From the NCBI RefSeq assembly GCF_003046475.1, contig NZ_PZZZ01000001.1, positions 372,001-436,000 on the forward strand: 64,000 bases of DNA, in the 5' to 3' direction. The notes beneath the pieces are model-generated. The model did not search any database, was not told the origin of the DNA, and saw only the letters and a program-made list of their open reading frames with translations. Origin of the DNA: Mycoplana dimorpha. GTDB lineage: Bacteria; Pseudomonadota; Alphaproteobacteria; Rhizobiales; Rhizobiaceae. Positions 15,492 through 25,438 of this stretch are shown one piece after another (position 1 is the first letter of the stretch; every line of letters begins with the position of its first letter). The position numbers were made by a program, and so were the translations under genes.

Positions 15492-16604
15492 TTACCGCAC
15501 CGCGCTCAACACCTTCGGCAGCGCCTGTGCAAACAAATCCATTTCCGCCTCCGGGCCGACGCTCACGCGAATGCAGCGGTTCAGCGGCGCGGCGCCGGGC
15601 ATGCGGATAAACACGCCGTGCTCCATCAACCCGTCGACGATGGCGCGCGCGTGGGTTCCGTCGCGGCCGCAATCGATTGCAACGAAGTTCGTGGCCGAGG
15701 GCAGGGGGCGCAGGCCGTTCTCGGTCGCAATCGCCGCGACCCTCTCGCGCGCCGCGGCAATCCGGCCGACGACGTCGCGCAGGTATTCCTGATCCCGAAG
15801 GGCGGCAAGCGCCGCGGCGGTCGAGATCCGCGCCATGCCGAAGTGATTGCGGATCTTGTCGAAGGCCTGCGCGTTGCCGATCGTGCCGATTGCGTATCCG
15901 ACCCGCGCGCCGGCGAGCCCGTAGGCCTTGGAGAAGGTGCGCATCCGCAGCACGTTCGGCTGGCCGATCAGCGCATCCATCGATGGCGTCGATCCGGCCG
16001 GCGCCGTCTCGCAGTATGCTTCGTCGAGGATCAGCAGGCTGCGATCGGGAAGCGCGCGGGCAAAGGCGACGATGCTTTCGGCGTCCCACCAGCTTCCCAT
16101 CGGGTTATCCGGATTGGCGAAATAGACGAGCGGCGCGTCCTCGCGCCTGGCGGCCTCCAGCAGCCCCTCGAGGTCCTCACGGTCGTCGACATAGGGAACC
16201 GTCACCAGTCGCCCGCCATGGCCGTTCACATGATAGTTGAAGGTCGGATAGCCGCCGAGCGAGGTCACCACCGGGGTGCCCGGTTCTACGACGAGCCGGA
16301 CGATCTCGCCGAGCAGTCCGTCGATGCCGCCGCCGATGGCGATGTTGTCGCGCGAAACGCCGTGATGGAGCGCCAGCGCCTCGCGCAGCTCGAAGTTTTC
16401 CGGATCGTTGTACATCCAGGTCTCGCCCGCCGTGCGTCCGATCGCCTCGAGAACCGAAGGCGCGGGGCCGAAGCCGCTCTCGTTGGCGCCGATGCGCGCC
16501 TTCACCCTGACGTCGCGCTGGCGTTCGATCGCCTCCGGCCCGACGAAGGGAATGGTGGAGGGCAGGGCGTTGACGAGTGGGGTGAAGCGGGAAAAACCGG
16601 ACAT
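15492..16604 (-). CDS. PLP-dependent class I/II aminotransferase (HisC-like)
   Basis: A 370-residue fold-type I aminotransferase close in layout to histidinol-phosphate aminotransferases: ANESGFGPAPSVLEAI, NIAIGGGIDGLLGEIVR, YFANPDNPMGSWW and the PLP lysine in RTFSKAYGLAGARVGYA. The C-terminal Arg that binds the substrate carboxylate is in RCIRVSVG. It is not in a histidine operon, so it may be a second HisC or an aromatic or other amino-acid aminotransferase. The start at 16604 (MSGFSRFTP) matches the family. AAGG lies 11 bases upstream, slightly far. Confidence 0.87.
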   Translation of the reverse strand: MSGFSRFTPLVNALPSTIPFVGPEAIERQRDVRVKARIGANESGFGPAPSVLEAIGRTAGETWMYNDPENFELREALALHHGVSRDNIAIGGGIDGLLGEIVRLVVEPGTPVVTSLGGYPTFNYHVNGHGGRLVTVPYVDDREDLEGLLEAARREDAPLVYFANPDNPMGSWWDAESIVAFARALPDRSLLILDEAYCETAPAGSTPSMDALIGQPNVLRMRTFSKAYGLAGARVGYAIGTIGNAQAFDKIRNHFGMARISTAAALAALRDQEYLRDVVGRIAAARERVAAIATENGLRPLPSATNFVAIDCGRDGTHARAIVDGLMEHGVFIRMPGAAPLNRCIRVSVGPEAEMDLFAQALPKVLSAVR

Positions 16605-16803
16605 GGTGTGCGGGTACCTTGATGAAACAGCGATGGGAGACTGGCCGCAGCGATGACGCCGCGCCGGCACGGGCGCCGCACACTAGCGCATAAGAGCGGG
16701 AATCAAAATCGGGCGCCGGAAAAGATGATGCGGGGACCGCAACGGGCTTACGTTGTGATCGGCGCGGTATCCGACGAAAGGGACGGATCGTCCGCCGCGA
16801 GCG

Positions 16804-17220
16804 TCAGGAGCGCTGCAGGCCGAACTGCGGCCCGCGCATATAGGGCGCGGGGGCTTGCTTCTGCCGGGCGACGCCGCCGGTGAAGTAATCGGCGCGGACG
16901 ATCTCGTGCAGCAGGTCTGCGTCGATCTCCTTGATGAACTGCACGCCGATGCGGTGACCGTTGCGGTAAACCTCGGCGCAGCCGACCTTGGCCATGACGC
17001 CGACGACACTGAGGTAATAGTGCAGGCCGAGGCCGATCGTCGTGTTGACGGAGAAACTCGCGCCGCCCTGCGAAATGTCGATCAGCTGGCAGGTCCGGAC
17101 CTTCGGGTAGGCGAGATCGAACCCGACCGAGGTCAGCATGCCCTGGCGGTTGACCCTGAAACGCTCCCACTTGCGTTCGTACAGGCCGCCGCTCTGCCGC
17201 TTGTCTACCAGCACCACCAT
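16804..17220 (-). CDS. PilZ-domain protein, candidate c-di-GMP receptor
   Basis: A 138-residue single-domain protein. Both signature c-di-GMP motifs are visible: RKWER (RxxxR, about residues 16-20) at the domain entrance and DISQGGASF (D/NxSxxG). The frame is open upstream, but the ATG at 17220 has a GGAGAA ribosome-binding site and gives a compact PilZ protein. It could bind c-di-GMP and control motility, polysaccharide or another output by protein contact. No effector gene is adjacent. A GGDEF-EAL enzyme lies about 30 kb away in the window. Confidence 0.85.
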   Translation of the reverse strand: MVVLVDKRQSGGLYERKWERFRVNRQGMLTSVGFDLAYPKVRTCQLIDISQGGASFSVNTTIGLGLHYYLSVVGVMAKVGCAEVYRNGHRIGVQFIKEIDADLLHEIVRADYFTGGVARQKQAPAPYMRGPQFGLQRS

Positions 17221-17357
17221 GAGGTTCTCCAGAAACCGGGCATCATGCCATGGCCGGAGTGTTGCAGGGATGTGTTGGCAATACCTGAAGGCGCCTTGTA
17301 AAAATTTAGGTAGTGCGGTCTGCAGGTCCGACCGCCGAGCCGCACCCTCTCGCAAAT

Positions 17358-17389
17358 GAAAAGCGGCGCTCCGTCGAACGAAGCGCCGC
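17358..17389 (-). terminator. Intrinsic terminator after gcdH
   Basis: On the minus strand an 8-bp stem (17389-17382 / 17370-17363) is followed by TTTTC and begins about 24 bases after the gcdH stop. Confidence 0.75.
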
Positions 17390-17413
17390 AAACAGTCCGG
17401 TATCGAAAGGGCC

Positions 17414-18637
<1,224 letters not shown>

Positions 18638-18844
18638 CGCAGGGCTTCCTCTCGCAATCGTGTCGTTGCAAGAGTGCTACATCAGGACGGCACCGACTTG
18701 AAGGGGGCCGGCCCGGCGGCCGCGCTGGCACTCTGCGTCTTTCCGCATGGCTTCATGCGTGGGCAGAATGAGAGCCCGCAAGCACTGCGCGCAGATCGGC
18801 CCTGTTTGATCGCCTACGGGCTACGCGCAATGCCAGCGGATGCC

Positions 18845-19663
18845 TCAGGCCGAGCCCTCGTCGGTCTGGCGTTGCAGCAGCCACTCATGCTCCTCGGCAT
18901 TGTGGAACTTCCACACCCGTTTCGGTCCGGCCATGACGTTCAGGTAGTAGAGATCGTAGCCGTGGCAGGTGGCGCAGGGATGATAGCCGCGCGGCACCAG
19001 CGTCACGTCGCCGTCCTCCACCGCCATCGCCTCGTCGAGCGAGCGGTCGTCGGTATAGACGCGCTGGAAGGCAAAGCCCTGCGGTGGATTGAGCCGGTGG
19101 TAATAGGTCTCTTCGAGCATGCTTTCGTTCGGCGGGTCGTCGCGGTCGTGCTTGTGCGGCGGATAGGAGGAGGTGTGTCCTTCCGGCGTGATCACCTCGA
19201 CGACGAGCAGCGAATGCGCCGAACCGTCGTCCTCCGGCATGATGTTGGTGACATGGCGGACATTGCTGCCCGTGCCGCGGACGATCTGCGGATGGGTGCC
19301 AGGCGGGATCGCCTTGGCCTTGTGCTCGCCGCCGCCCGGCGCCGAGCAGACGGCGAGCTCCAGCTCGGTCTCCGCCGTCACCGACCAGTTGGAACCGGCC
19401 GGCACGTAGAGCGCGTGCGGCGGGCCCTCGAACGGGCTCATGCGGGCGCCGAGCACGCCGAAACTCTCGCCATCCGCCGTCGCCGTGCCCCTGCCGCTGA
19501 CGAAGACGAGGCACACCTCGCGGCGCCCTGTCTCGGCGGCAGCGATCTCGCCGGGCTTCATCCGGTGCAGGTCGAAGCCGACATAGCTCCAGCCGGCAGT
19601 CTCCGGCGTCACATGCGTCACCCGGCCATGAGTGCCGTTCGGCTTGATGAGCAGATTGGGCAT
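18845..19663 (-). CDS. iolB: 5-deoxy-glucuronate isomerase
   Basis: A 272-residue cupin enzyme of myo-inositol catabolism that turns 5-deoxy-glucuronate into 2-deoxy-5-keto-gluconate. Family features are VGFDLHRMKPGE, the metal-binding YPPHKHDRDD and a second-cupin segment VPRGYHPCATCHGYDLYYLN. Length is normal. It is the last gene of the iolCDEB unit, 49 bases after iolE, and AGGAG lies just upstream of the start. In rhizobia this pathway supports growth on inositol in soil and the rhizosphere. Confidence 0.95.
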   Translation of the reverse strand: MPNLLIKPNGTHGRVTHVTPETAGWSYVGFDLHRMKPGEIAAAETGRREVCLVFVSGRGTATADGESFGVLGARMSPFEGPPHALYVPAGSNWSVTAETELELAVCSAPGGGEHKAKAIPPGTHPQIVRGTGSNVRHVTNIMPEDDGSAHSLLVVEVITPEGHTSSYPPHKHDRDDPPNESMLEETYYHRLNPPQGFAFQRVYTDDRSLDEAMAVEDGDVTLVPRGYHPCATCHGYDLYYLNVMAGPKRVWKFHNAEEHEWLLQRQTDEGSA

Positions 19664-19712
19664 GGGGTTCTCCTAATTTGGCCTGGACCGGGGCAATCGC
19701 TTCCGGGATAGG

Positions 19713-20612
19713 TTATCTCCGATTCAGCCCCGCCTCCTTCGCGAATGCCTTCAGCGCCTGCAGCCCCATCGACTGGTATTCGAACGGGTTGCGCACCAGG
19801 GGGTCCTGTTCGGCCTCGATCACCAGCCAGCCGTCATAACCGTGCTCGGCAGCGCACTTCAGCACCGGCAGGAAGTCGACGCCGCCTTCGGGGTCGCCGG
19901 GCACGGTGAAGACGCCGCGGCGCACGCCCTCGAGGAAGGACAGCCGCTCGCCCTCGACTTGCCGGCGGATCGCCGGGCGCACGTTCTTGGCATGGATGTG
20001 GCGGACGCGGTTCATGTACTTGCGCGCCAGTTCGGCCGGGTCCGAGCCGCCGAACCAGGCGTGGCCGGTGTCGAGAAGAAGCTTGGTCGCGGGTCCGGTG
20101 TTCGCCATGAGGCGGTCGATCTCCTCGCCCGTCTGCACCACCGTTCCCATGTGGTGGTGATAGACGAGGTCGATGCCTTGCTCGGCGCAATATTCGGCAA
20201 CCGCCTCAATATCGGCGCCGAATTTTTCCCATGCGCCGTGCGGCAGCACCGGCTTGTCGGCCAGCGCCTTGGAATCGTCGCCATGGATTGCATTGGAGGT
20301 CTCGCACACGATGCAGACCTTGCAGCCGTTCACCTTCAGCATGTCGAGATGCGGCTGGATCGCCCGTTTTTCGGCCTCGACGTCGTGGGCAAGCAGGTTC
20401 AGCGAGTGCCAGCCGGAGACGAAGACGAGGTTGTGCGCCGCCAGAACCCGTTTCAGCGCTTCGCCGTCGTCGGGCATCTTGTGGCCCTTCTCGATGCCGT
20501 CGAAGCCGATCGCCTCGCAGTCGGAAAGACAGTCCTCAAGCGTCAGGTGCGCACCGATCGTCCGGTCGTCGTCATTGCTCCAGGCGATCGGGTTGGTGCC
20601 GTAGCGGATCAT
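19713..20612 (-). CDS. iolE: Myo-inosose-2 dehydratase
   Basis: A 299-residue xylose-isomerase-like TIM barrel that dehydrates scyllo-inosose (2-keto-myo-inositol) to the trione-diol substrate of IolD. The N-terminus [15 protein letters not shown] and segments [31 protein letters not shown] and LVIEAEQDP are typical and contain the metal ligands. The chosen start at 20612 gives the usual IolE N-terminus and has GGGGAGAA about nine bases upstream. The frame begins six codons earlier (MGRTTD). It is third in the iolCDEB operon. Confidence 0.95.
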   Translation of the reverse strand: MIRYGTNPIAWSNDDDRTIGAHLTLEDCLSDCEAIGFDGIEKGHKMPDDGEALKRVLAAHNLVFVSGWHSLNLLAHDVEAEKRAIQPHLDMLKVNGCKVCIVCETSNAIHGDDSKALADKPVLPHGAWEKFGADIEAVAEYCAEQGIDLVYHHHMGTVVQTGEEIDRLMANTGPATKLLLDTGHAWFGGSDPAELARKYMNRVRHIHAKNVRPAIRRQVEGERLSFLEGVRRGVFTVPGDPEGGVDFLPVLKCAAEHGYDGWLVIEAEQDPLVRNPFEYQSMGLQALKAFAKEAGLNRR

Positions 20613-20648
20613 GTCGGTCGTTCTCCCCATACCATGTGAAGTCTAATA

Positions 20649-20902
20649 CCCCTTCCGCCCTGCCGGGCACCCTCCCCACACGCGGAAGGGAGAAACGCGG
20701 CGCCCGGCTTCCTCTTCTCCCCAGCGGGGGAGAAGGTGGCGCGAAGCGCCGGATGAGGGGGGCGATCCCTCGGCGTTTGCGATAGCCCCCTCATCGCCTC
20801 GCTTCGCTCGGCACTTGTCCCCGCTGGGGAGAAGAGGGTGTCCGGGGCGGCGCCACGCGCTTTCCTCCCCCTTGGGGGGAGGCCCGGCAGGGCGGGAGGG
20901 GG
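20649..20902. repeat. Mosaic palindromic repeat (RIME-like) between iolD and iolE
   Basis: Nested inverted repeats fill this 307-bp gap. Outer arms are 20651-20668 and 20882-20899 (17 of 18 match). Inner arms are 20711-20729 and 20819-20837 (19 of 19), followed by matching CCGGATGAGGGG-type segments. The layout resembles Rhizobium-specific intergenic mosaic elements. Transcribed, it would form a long structured RNA inside the operon. Confidence 0.8.
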
Positions 20903-20919
20903 TTCCTTCTTTGCACGCG

Positions 20920-22764
20920 TCACCGCTGCGCCCTCCGCGCCGCGTCGTACTTCTCGCGGGCCGCGTTCACCTCGCCACGCGGGCTGACCTCGGGCACGGC
21001 GACGTCCCACCAGTGGCCGCCGGCTTCGGTGGTCGCCAGCGGGTCGGTGTCGATGACGATGACCGAGGTGCGGTCGTTGTCCTTGCTCTGCGCAAGCGCC
21101 GTTTCGAGGTCGGCGATCGACGACACCTTGACCGCGACGGCGCCCATGCTTTCGGCGTGCGCCCGGAAGTCGATGTCCGGCATCGTCTCGATCTGCGCGT
21201 CCTTCAGCAGGTTGTTGAAGTTCGCCCCGCCGGTTGCCATCTGCAGCCGGTTGATGCAGCCGAAGCCGCGATTGTCGAGGACGACGACGGTCAGCTTCTT
21301 GCCGAGCATCACCGAGGTCGAGAGCTCCGAGTTCAGCATCATGTAGGAGCCGTCGCCGACCATCACGACCACGTCCGCCTCGGGGCGGGCCATCTTGACG
21401 CCGAGCCCGCCGGCGATCTCGTAGCCCATGCAGGAAAAGCCATATTCCAGGTGGTAGCTGCCCGGCTTGCCGGCCTGCCAGAGCTTGTGCAACTCGCCAG
21501 GCAGACCGCCGGCGGCGCAGACGAGGATGGAATTCTCGCCGCCGATCGCCCGCTGGACCGCGCCGATCACCTGGGCGTCGGAGGGCAGGGCGGCGTTGCT
21601 CGGGGCGATGGCACGGTTCACGGCCGCCATCCATTCGGCCTTGCGCCTGGCCGCCGCCGCCTCGACGGCCGCCGGCGCCTTCCAGCCGCCGAGCGCCTCC
21701 GATAGCAGCGTCAGGCCGTCGCGGGCATCGCAGACGAGCGGCAGGCTGTCGTGCTTGGCGGCGTCAAAGGCGGCGGTGTTGAGGCCGACGATGCGGGCGC
21801 GCTCGTTCCGGAACAGCGCCCAGGAGCCGGTGGTGAAATCCTGCAGCCGCGTGCCGACCGCGAGGATGAGGTCGGCCTCCTCGGCAAAGGCATTGGCGGC
21901 AGACGTGCCGGTGACACCGATTGCGCCCATGCAGAGCGGATGGTCGTCGGGGATCGCCGACTTGCCGGCCTGGGTGACGGCGATCGGCACGCCGTGCATG
22001 CCGGCGAACGCCTTCAGTTCGGCGGTGGCGCGCGAATAGAGCACGCCGCCGCCGGCGATGATCAGCGGCCGCTCGGCCTGGCGGATCGCCTCGATCGCCG
22101 CGGCAAGCTCGTCGGCGTCCGGCCGCGGCCGCCGCACCCTCCAGACCTTCTCCTCGAACAGGCCTTCCGGGTAGTCGTAGGCCTCGGCCTGGACGTCCTG
22201 GCAGAGCGACAGCGTCACCGGACCGCAATCGGCGGGATCGGTGAGAACCTGCATGGCGCGCCGCAGCGCCGGGATGACCTGCTCGGGGCGGGTGATGCGG
22301 TCGAAGTAGCGCGAGACGGAGCGGAAGGCATCGTTGACGGAAACGGTGCCGTCGCCGAAGTCCTCGGCCTGCTGCAGCACCGGATCGGGGATGCGGTTGG
22401 CGAAGACATCGCCGGGAAGAAAGAGAACGGGGAGGCGGTTGACATGTGCCACGCCTGCGGCGGTCACCATGTTGAGTGCGCCGGGGCCGATCGAGGTACT
22501 GCAGGCCATGAAGCGCTGGCGAAAGCTCGCCTTGGCATAGGCGACGGCTGCGTGCGCCATGCCCTGCTCGTTATGGGCGCGATAGGTCGGCAATTCCTCG
22601 CGCACCTGGTAGAGCGCCTCGCCCATGCCGGCGACGTTGCCGTGCCCGAAGATCGCCCAGACGCCGGCGAAGATCGGCACCTGCCTGCCGTCGACGACCG
22701 TCCTCTGTGCCTTCAGGAAATGCGCCACGGCCTGCGCCATCGTCAGCCGGATCGTCCTGGCCAT
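20920..22764 (-). CDS. iolD: 3D-(3,5/4)-trihydroxycyclohexane-1,2-dione hydrolase
   Basis: A 614-residue ThDP-dependent hydrolase that opens the ring of the inosose dehydration product to 5-deoxy-glucuronate. The N-terminal pyrimidine-binding domain has the catalytic glutamate in RAHNEQGMAHAAV. The C-terminal pyrophosphate domain has the GDGSYMMLNSELSTS metal/ThDP motif ending in NRGFGCIN. The start at 22764 (MARTIRLT) has GGGAGGAA before it. The frame continues 46 codons upstream into repeat DNA. It is second in the operon, with repeat elements in both flanking gaps. Confidence 0.95.
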   Translation of the reverse strand: MARTIRLTMAQAVAHFLKAQRTVVDGRQVPIFAGVWAIFGHGNVAGMGEALYQVREELPTYRAHNEQGMAHAAVAYAKASFRQRFMACSTSIGPGALNMVTAAGVAHVNRLPVLFLPGDVFANRIPDPVLQQAEDFGDGTVSVNDAFRSVSRYFDRITRPEQVIPALRRAMQVLTDPADCGPVTLSLCQDVQAEAYDYPEGLFEEKVWRVRRPRPDADELAAAIEAIRQAERPLIIAGGGVLYSRATAELKAFAGMHGVPIAVTQAGKSAIPDDHPLCMGAIGVTGTSAANAFAEEADLILAVGTRLQDFTTGSWALFRNERARIVGLNTAAFDAAKHDSLPLVCDARDGLTLLSEALGGWKAPAAVEAAAARRKAEWMAAVNRAIAPSNAALPSDAQVIGAVQRAIGGENSILVCAAGGLPGELHKLWQAGKPGSYHLEYGFSCMGYEIAGGLGVKMARPEADVVVMVGDGSYMMLNSELSTSVMLGKKLTVVVLDNRGFGCINRLQMATGGANFNNLLKDAQIETMPDIDFRAHAESMGAVAVKVSSIADLETALAQSKDNDRTSVIVIDTDPLATTEAGGHWWDVAVPEVSPRGEVNAAREKYDAARRAQR

Positions 22765-22807
22765 TCGTTCCTCCCGCGGTTGTCCTTCTCCCACCGCATT
22801 CTCCATA

Positions 22808-22967
22808 TTCCCCTCCCCAACCCCTCCCCACAAGGGGGAGGGCTTGATCTGCCGCACCCGCATTCCAACCCGCAACCGTGCAGCCCAGGAGCGATGCTGC
22901 AACGGTGCCCATCAGGGCGGGGCGGCGCGCCCAATCAGCCCATCCCCCTTGAGGGGCGGGGAGGGGA
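22808..22967. repeat. Second palindromic repeat element, between iolC and iolD
   Basis: Terminal inverted repeats (about 22808-22839 and 22942-22967, built on CCCCTCCCC and AAGGGGGA blocks) enclose a segment with gcagcccaggagcgatgc. This is another mosaic-type element, distinct in core from the one after iolD. It occupies most of the 211-bp gap. Confidence 0.7.
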
Positions 22968-22975
22968 TTTTTCCA

Positions 22976-24907
22976 CTATTCAGCGCGCGTCCCGAGCCAC
23001 GCCTCAGTCAATTCGCGGAACCGCCTGGCCATGTCGGCGACCGCGGCCTCGTCTGTCATGTTCCCTTCGAGCCACTGCCGCGCCGCCTCGGCGAAGATCG
23101 TCCTGCCCACGGCAAAGCCCTTCACGCTCGGCGCTGCTTTCGTCGCCTCGAAGGCCCGGATCAATTCCGCCTTCGGTGCCTCGAGGCCGAGGAGCACGAT
23201 GCCGCGGCAATAGGGATCGTTCCTCGCGATCACCGCCTCGATATTCTGCCAGGCTTCCGCCGAGGCTTGCGGTTCGAGCTTCCACCAGTCCGGCTTGATG
23301 CCGAGATCATAAAATTCCTGCAGCGCCGTCGAAACTGTCGTGTCGCTCAATGGGCCGTTCTTGCCGGCGATCACCTCGATCAGCAGCTCGCGGCCGACCC
23401 GTCGCGCGGCCTCGAAAAGCGTGCGCAGCTTCTGCTGCTGCTCGCTCTTCAACTCCGGCGGATCGTCCGGATGATAGAAGCACAGGCATTTGATGCAATG
23501 GTCGATCGGCCATTCGGCGAGCTGCGAGCCGATGTCCTGGCTGAACTCGAACCGCAGCGGCTTCGATCCGGGCAGTTCCACCGGTCGTCCGATCCAGCAA
23601 AAATTCTTGGTCGCCGCATCGAACAGGGCGTCGCGTCCGAAACGCTCGTCGATCAGCATGCCGTAGCCCGGCCGCCCGTCCGCGACCCGCGCGGCGGCCT
23701 GCACCGCCAGGCGCTTGAAGGCGGAAATGCGTTCGTGCGGCGCGCCGAGCCGGTCGACGATCTCGATGAATTGCGCGCGGTGATCGCAGGCAAGCGCCAT
23801 CAGTAGCGGGATTTCGCTGCGGCGCGTCGTGGCCCAGTGGATATGATTGATCGCCTCGTCCTTGCGCAGCGCCCGGTGCTTGCTGCCGTTTTCGAGGAAG
23901 AACTGCAGTTCCGCCCAGGTCGGATATTCGGGCGAGCAGAGCAGGCGGGAGACGGCGAAGGCGCCGCAGGCGTTGGCCCACGTCGCCGACGTTGCGTGAT
24001 CCTCGCCGGCGAGCCAGCCGCGCAGGAAGCCGGACATGAAGGCGTCGCCGGCGCCGAGCACGTTGTAGACCTCGATCGGAAAGCCCCGGCCGACGATGCC
24101 GTCCTCGAGATCGTCGCTGATCGGTCCGTCATAGACGATGCAGCCCATCGCGCCGCGCTTGAGCACGATCGTCGCGCTGGAAACGGAGCGAATCGCCTTC
24201 AGCGACGACAGCACGTCGTCGGCGCCCGCCGCGATCATGATCTCCTCTTCGGTGCCGACGATCAGGTCGCAATCCGGCAGCACCGATTTCATCAGCGCCG
24301 AGACCCGCTCGGACTTCACGTAGCGCTCGAAGCCTTCCGCGTGGCCGGCCAGCCCCCAGAGGTTGGGGCGGTAGTCGATGTCGAAGATGACCTTGCCGCC
24401 GTTTTCGCGGGCGATGCGGATCGCCTTGCGCTGCGCAGCCTCCGTGTTGGCCCTCGAAAAATGCGTGCCCGACACGAGCACGGCGCGCGCCGAGCGGATG
24501 AATGCCGCGTCGATGTCGTCCTCCGAGAGCGCCATGTCGGCGCAGTCGGTGCGCACGAAGATCATCGGCGAGACGCCTTCGGCCTCGATCGCCAGCAGCA
24601 CCAGCGCCGTCAGCCGCTCCCTGTCGGTGACGATGCCCGCCGTCGACACGCCTTCGCGGGCGCATTGCTCACGGATGAAGCGACCCATCTGCTCGTCGCC
24701 CACGCGCGTTATCAGGCCCGATCTCAGCCCAAGTCGCGCCGTGCCGATCGCGATGTTCGCGGGACAGCCGCCGACCGACTTGGCAAACGAGGTGATGTCC
24801 TCCAGACGGCTTCCGATCTGCTGGCCGTAGAGGTCGACCGAGGAGTGGCCGATGGCAATGACGTCGAGCTGGCTGGCTCTCGGGGCCTCCGGATCATGAT
24901 TCGGCAT
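22976..24907 (-). CDS. iolC: 5-dehydro-2-deoxygluconokinase fused to a DUF2090 aldolase-like domain
   Basis: A 643-residue two-domain protein. The N-terminal PfkB sugar kinase (about residues 1-335) shows GHSSVDLYGQQIG, SVGGCPANIA and the catalytic GAGDAFMSGFLRGW. It phosphorylates 2-deoxy-5-keto-gluconate. The C-terminal DUF2090 domain (about 345-640; ACDHRAQF onward) is TIM-barrel aldolase-like and may supply the next cleavage step (IolJ role), although this is inferred. The fusion is common in Rhizobiales. The start at 24907 follows GGAGGG. An earlier in-frame ATG (24919) overlaps that site. It is first in iolCDEB; no iolR regulator is next to it. Confidence 0.92.
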   Translation of the reverse strand: MPNHDPEAPRASQLDVIAIGHSSVDLYGQQIGSRLEDITSFAKSVGGCPANIAIGTARLGLRSGLITRVGDEQMGRFIREQCAREGVSTAGIVTDRERLTALVLLAIEAEGVSPMIFVRTDCADMALSEDDIDAAFIRSARAVLVSGTHFSRANTEAAQRKAIRIARENGGKVIFDIDYRPNLWGLAGHAEGFERYVKSERVSALMKSVLPDCDLIVGTEEEIMIAAGADDVLSSLKAIRSVSSATIVLKRGAMGCIVYDGPISDDLEDGIVGRGFPIEVYNVLGAGDAFMSGFLRGWLAGEDHATSATWANACGAFAVSRLLCSPEYPTWAELQFFLENGSKHRALRKDEAINHIHWATTRRSEIPLLMALACDHRAQFIEIVDRLGAPHERISAFKRLAVQAAARVADGRPGYGMLIDERFGRDALFDAATKNFCWIGRPVELPGSKPLRFEFSQDIGSQLAEWPIDHCIKCLCFYHPDDPPELKSEQQQKLRTLFEAARRVGRELLIEVIAGKNGPLSDTTVSTALQEFYDLGIKPDWWKLEPQASAEAWQNIEAVIARNDPYCRGIVLLGLEAPKAELIRAFEATKAAPSVKGFAVGRTIFAEAARQWLEGNMTDEAAVADMARRFRELTEAWLGTRAE

Positions 24908-25195
24908 GGGTCCCTCCATCGCACGCGCGGATGTCCAGGCTATACGGCGCCCAGTCGGATGAAGCCTCAATTCCGAACCCGCAGTCAATTCGGAAGATTG
25001 GGCTCCGTCTCTACGCCCGGCGGGGCACCTGTGACCGGTCGAAGCGGTGTTGCTACTCGGGCGGCGCCACCGGCGGCGCCGCAGAGCGATCCCGGTGGTT
25101 GCTCGCGAGCGGGGTGAAACCTGCGGTGAAGCTGCCGGAAATAACGAGCGCCGGCCGGGAAGCCGTTAAAAAGTCGCATCTGGAGCTGAAACCAG
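24908..25195. other. Intergenic region upstream of iolC and tRNA-Ser
   Basis: No supported gene is present. It should hold the iolC promoter (minus strand) and upstream parts of the tRNA promoter. Repeated GCGGCGCCACCGGCGGCGCCG-like sequence around 25059-25080 forms a GC-rich inverted repeat. Confidence 0.4.
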
Positions 25196-25222
25196 TTGAT
25201 AAGGGCGCCCGTTTTCTTTATC
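25196..25222 (+). promoter_or_regulatory. Candidate tRNA-Ser promoter
   Basis: TTGATA (25196-25201) and TTTATC (25217-25222) are 15 bases apart, 15 bases ahead of the mature tRNA 5' end. The match to rhizobial sigma-70 sites is weak. Confidence 0.35.
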
Positions 25223-25237
25223 AGCCCCAGCGTGGAC

Positions 25238-25327
25238 GGAGAGGTGGCCGAGTGGTCGAAGGCGCTCCCCTGCTAAGGGAGTATACCGGGAACGGTATCG
25301 AGGGTTCGAATCCCTTCTTCTCCGCCA
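25238..25327 (+). tRNA. tRNA-Ser (anticodon GCT)
   Basis: A 90-base cloverleaf with encoded CCA. The acceptor GGAGAGG pairs with CTTCTCC, with G73 then CCA (25325-25327). The D arm is TGGCCGAGTGGTCGAA. The anticodon stem CTCCC/GGGAG holds loop CTGCTAA with anticodon GCT at 25272-25274. The long variable arm is TACCGGGAACGGTA, and the T loop is TTCGAAT. The long variable arm confirms serine, reading AGC/AGU codons. Confidence 0.97.
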
Positions 25328-25438
25328 TCCACATCCGCTCCCGGGCCGGCTTCGTCTAGAACTGCAAAACGACCTGCTGATGCCACAAATCCGTGGCACA
25401 TCTCCCATATTGCCATCTGTCGCGGAGACGAGGGTCGG

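Noticed and set aside
20649-20902. CRISPR array or insertion sequence between iolD and iolE
   Set aside because: The repeats are inverted and nested, not regularly spaced direct repeats. There is no transposase frame.
25238-25327. Integrated element at tRNA-Ser
   Set aside because: The tRNA is intact, but no integrase, phage gene or duplicated tRNA 3' end was seen within the window downstream.
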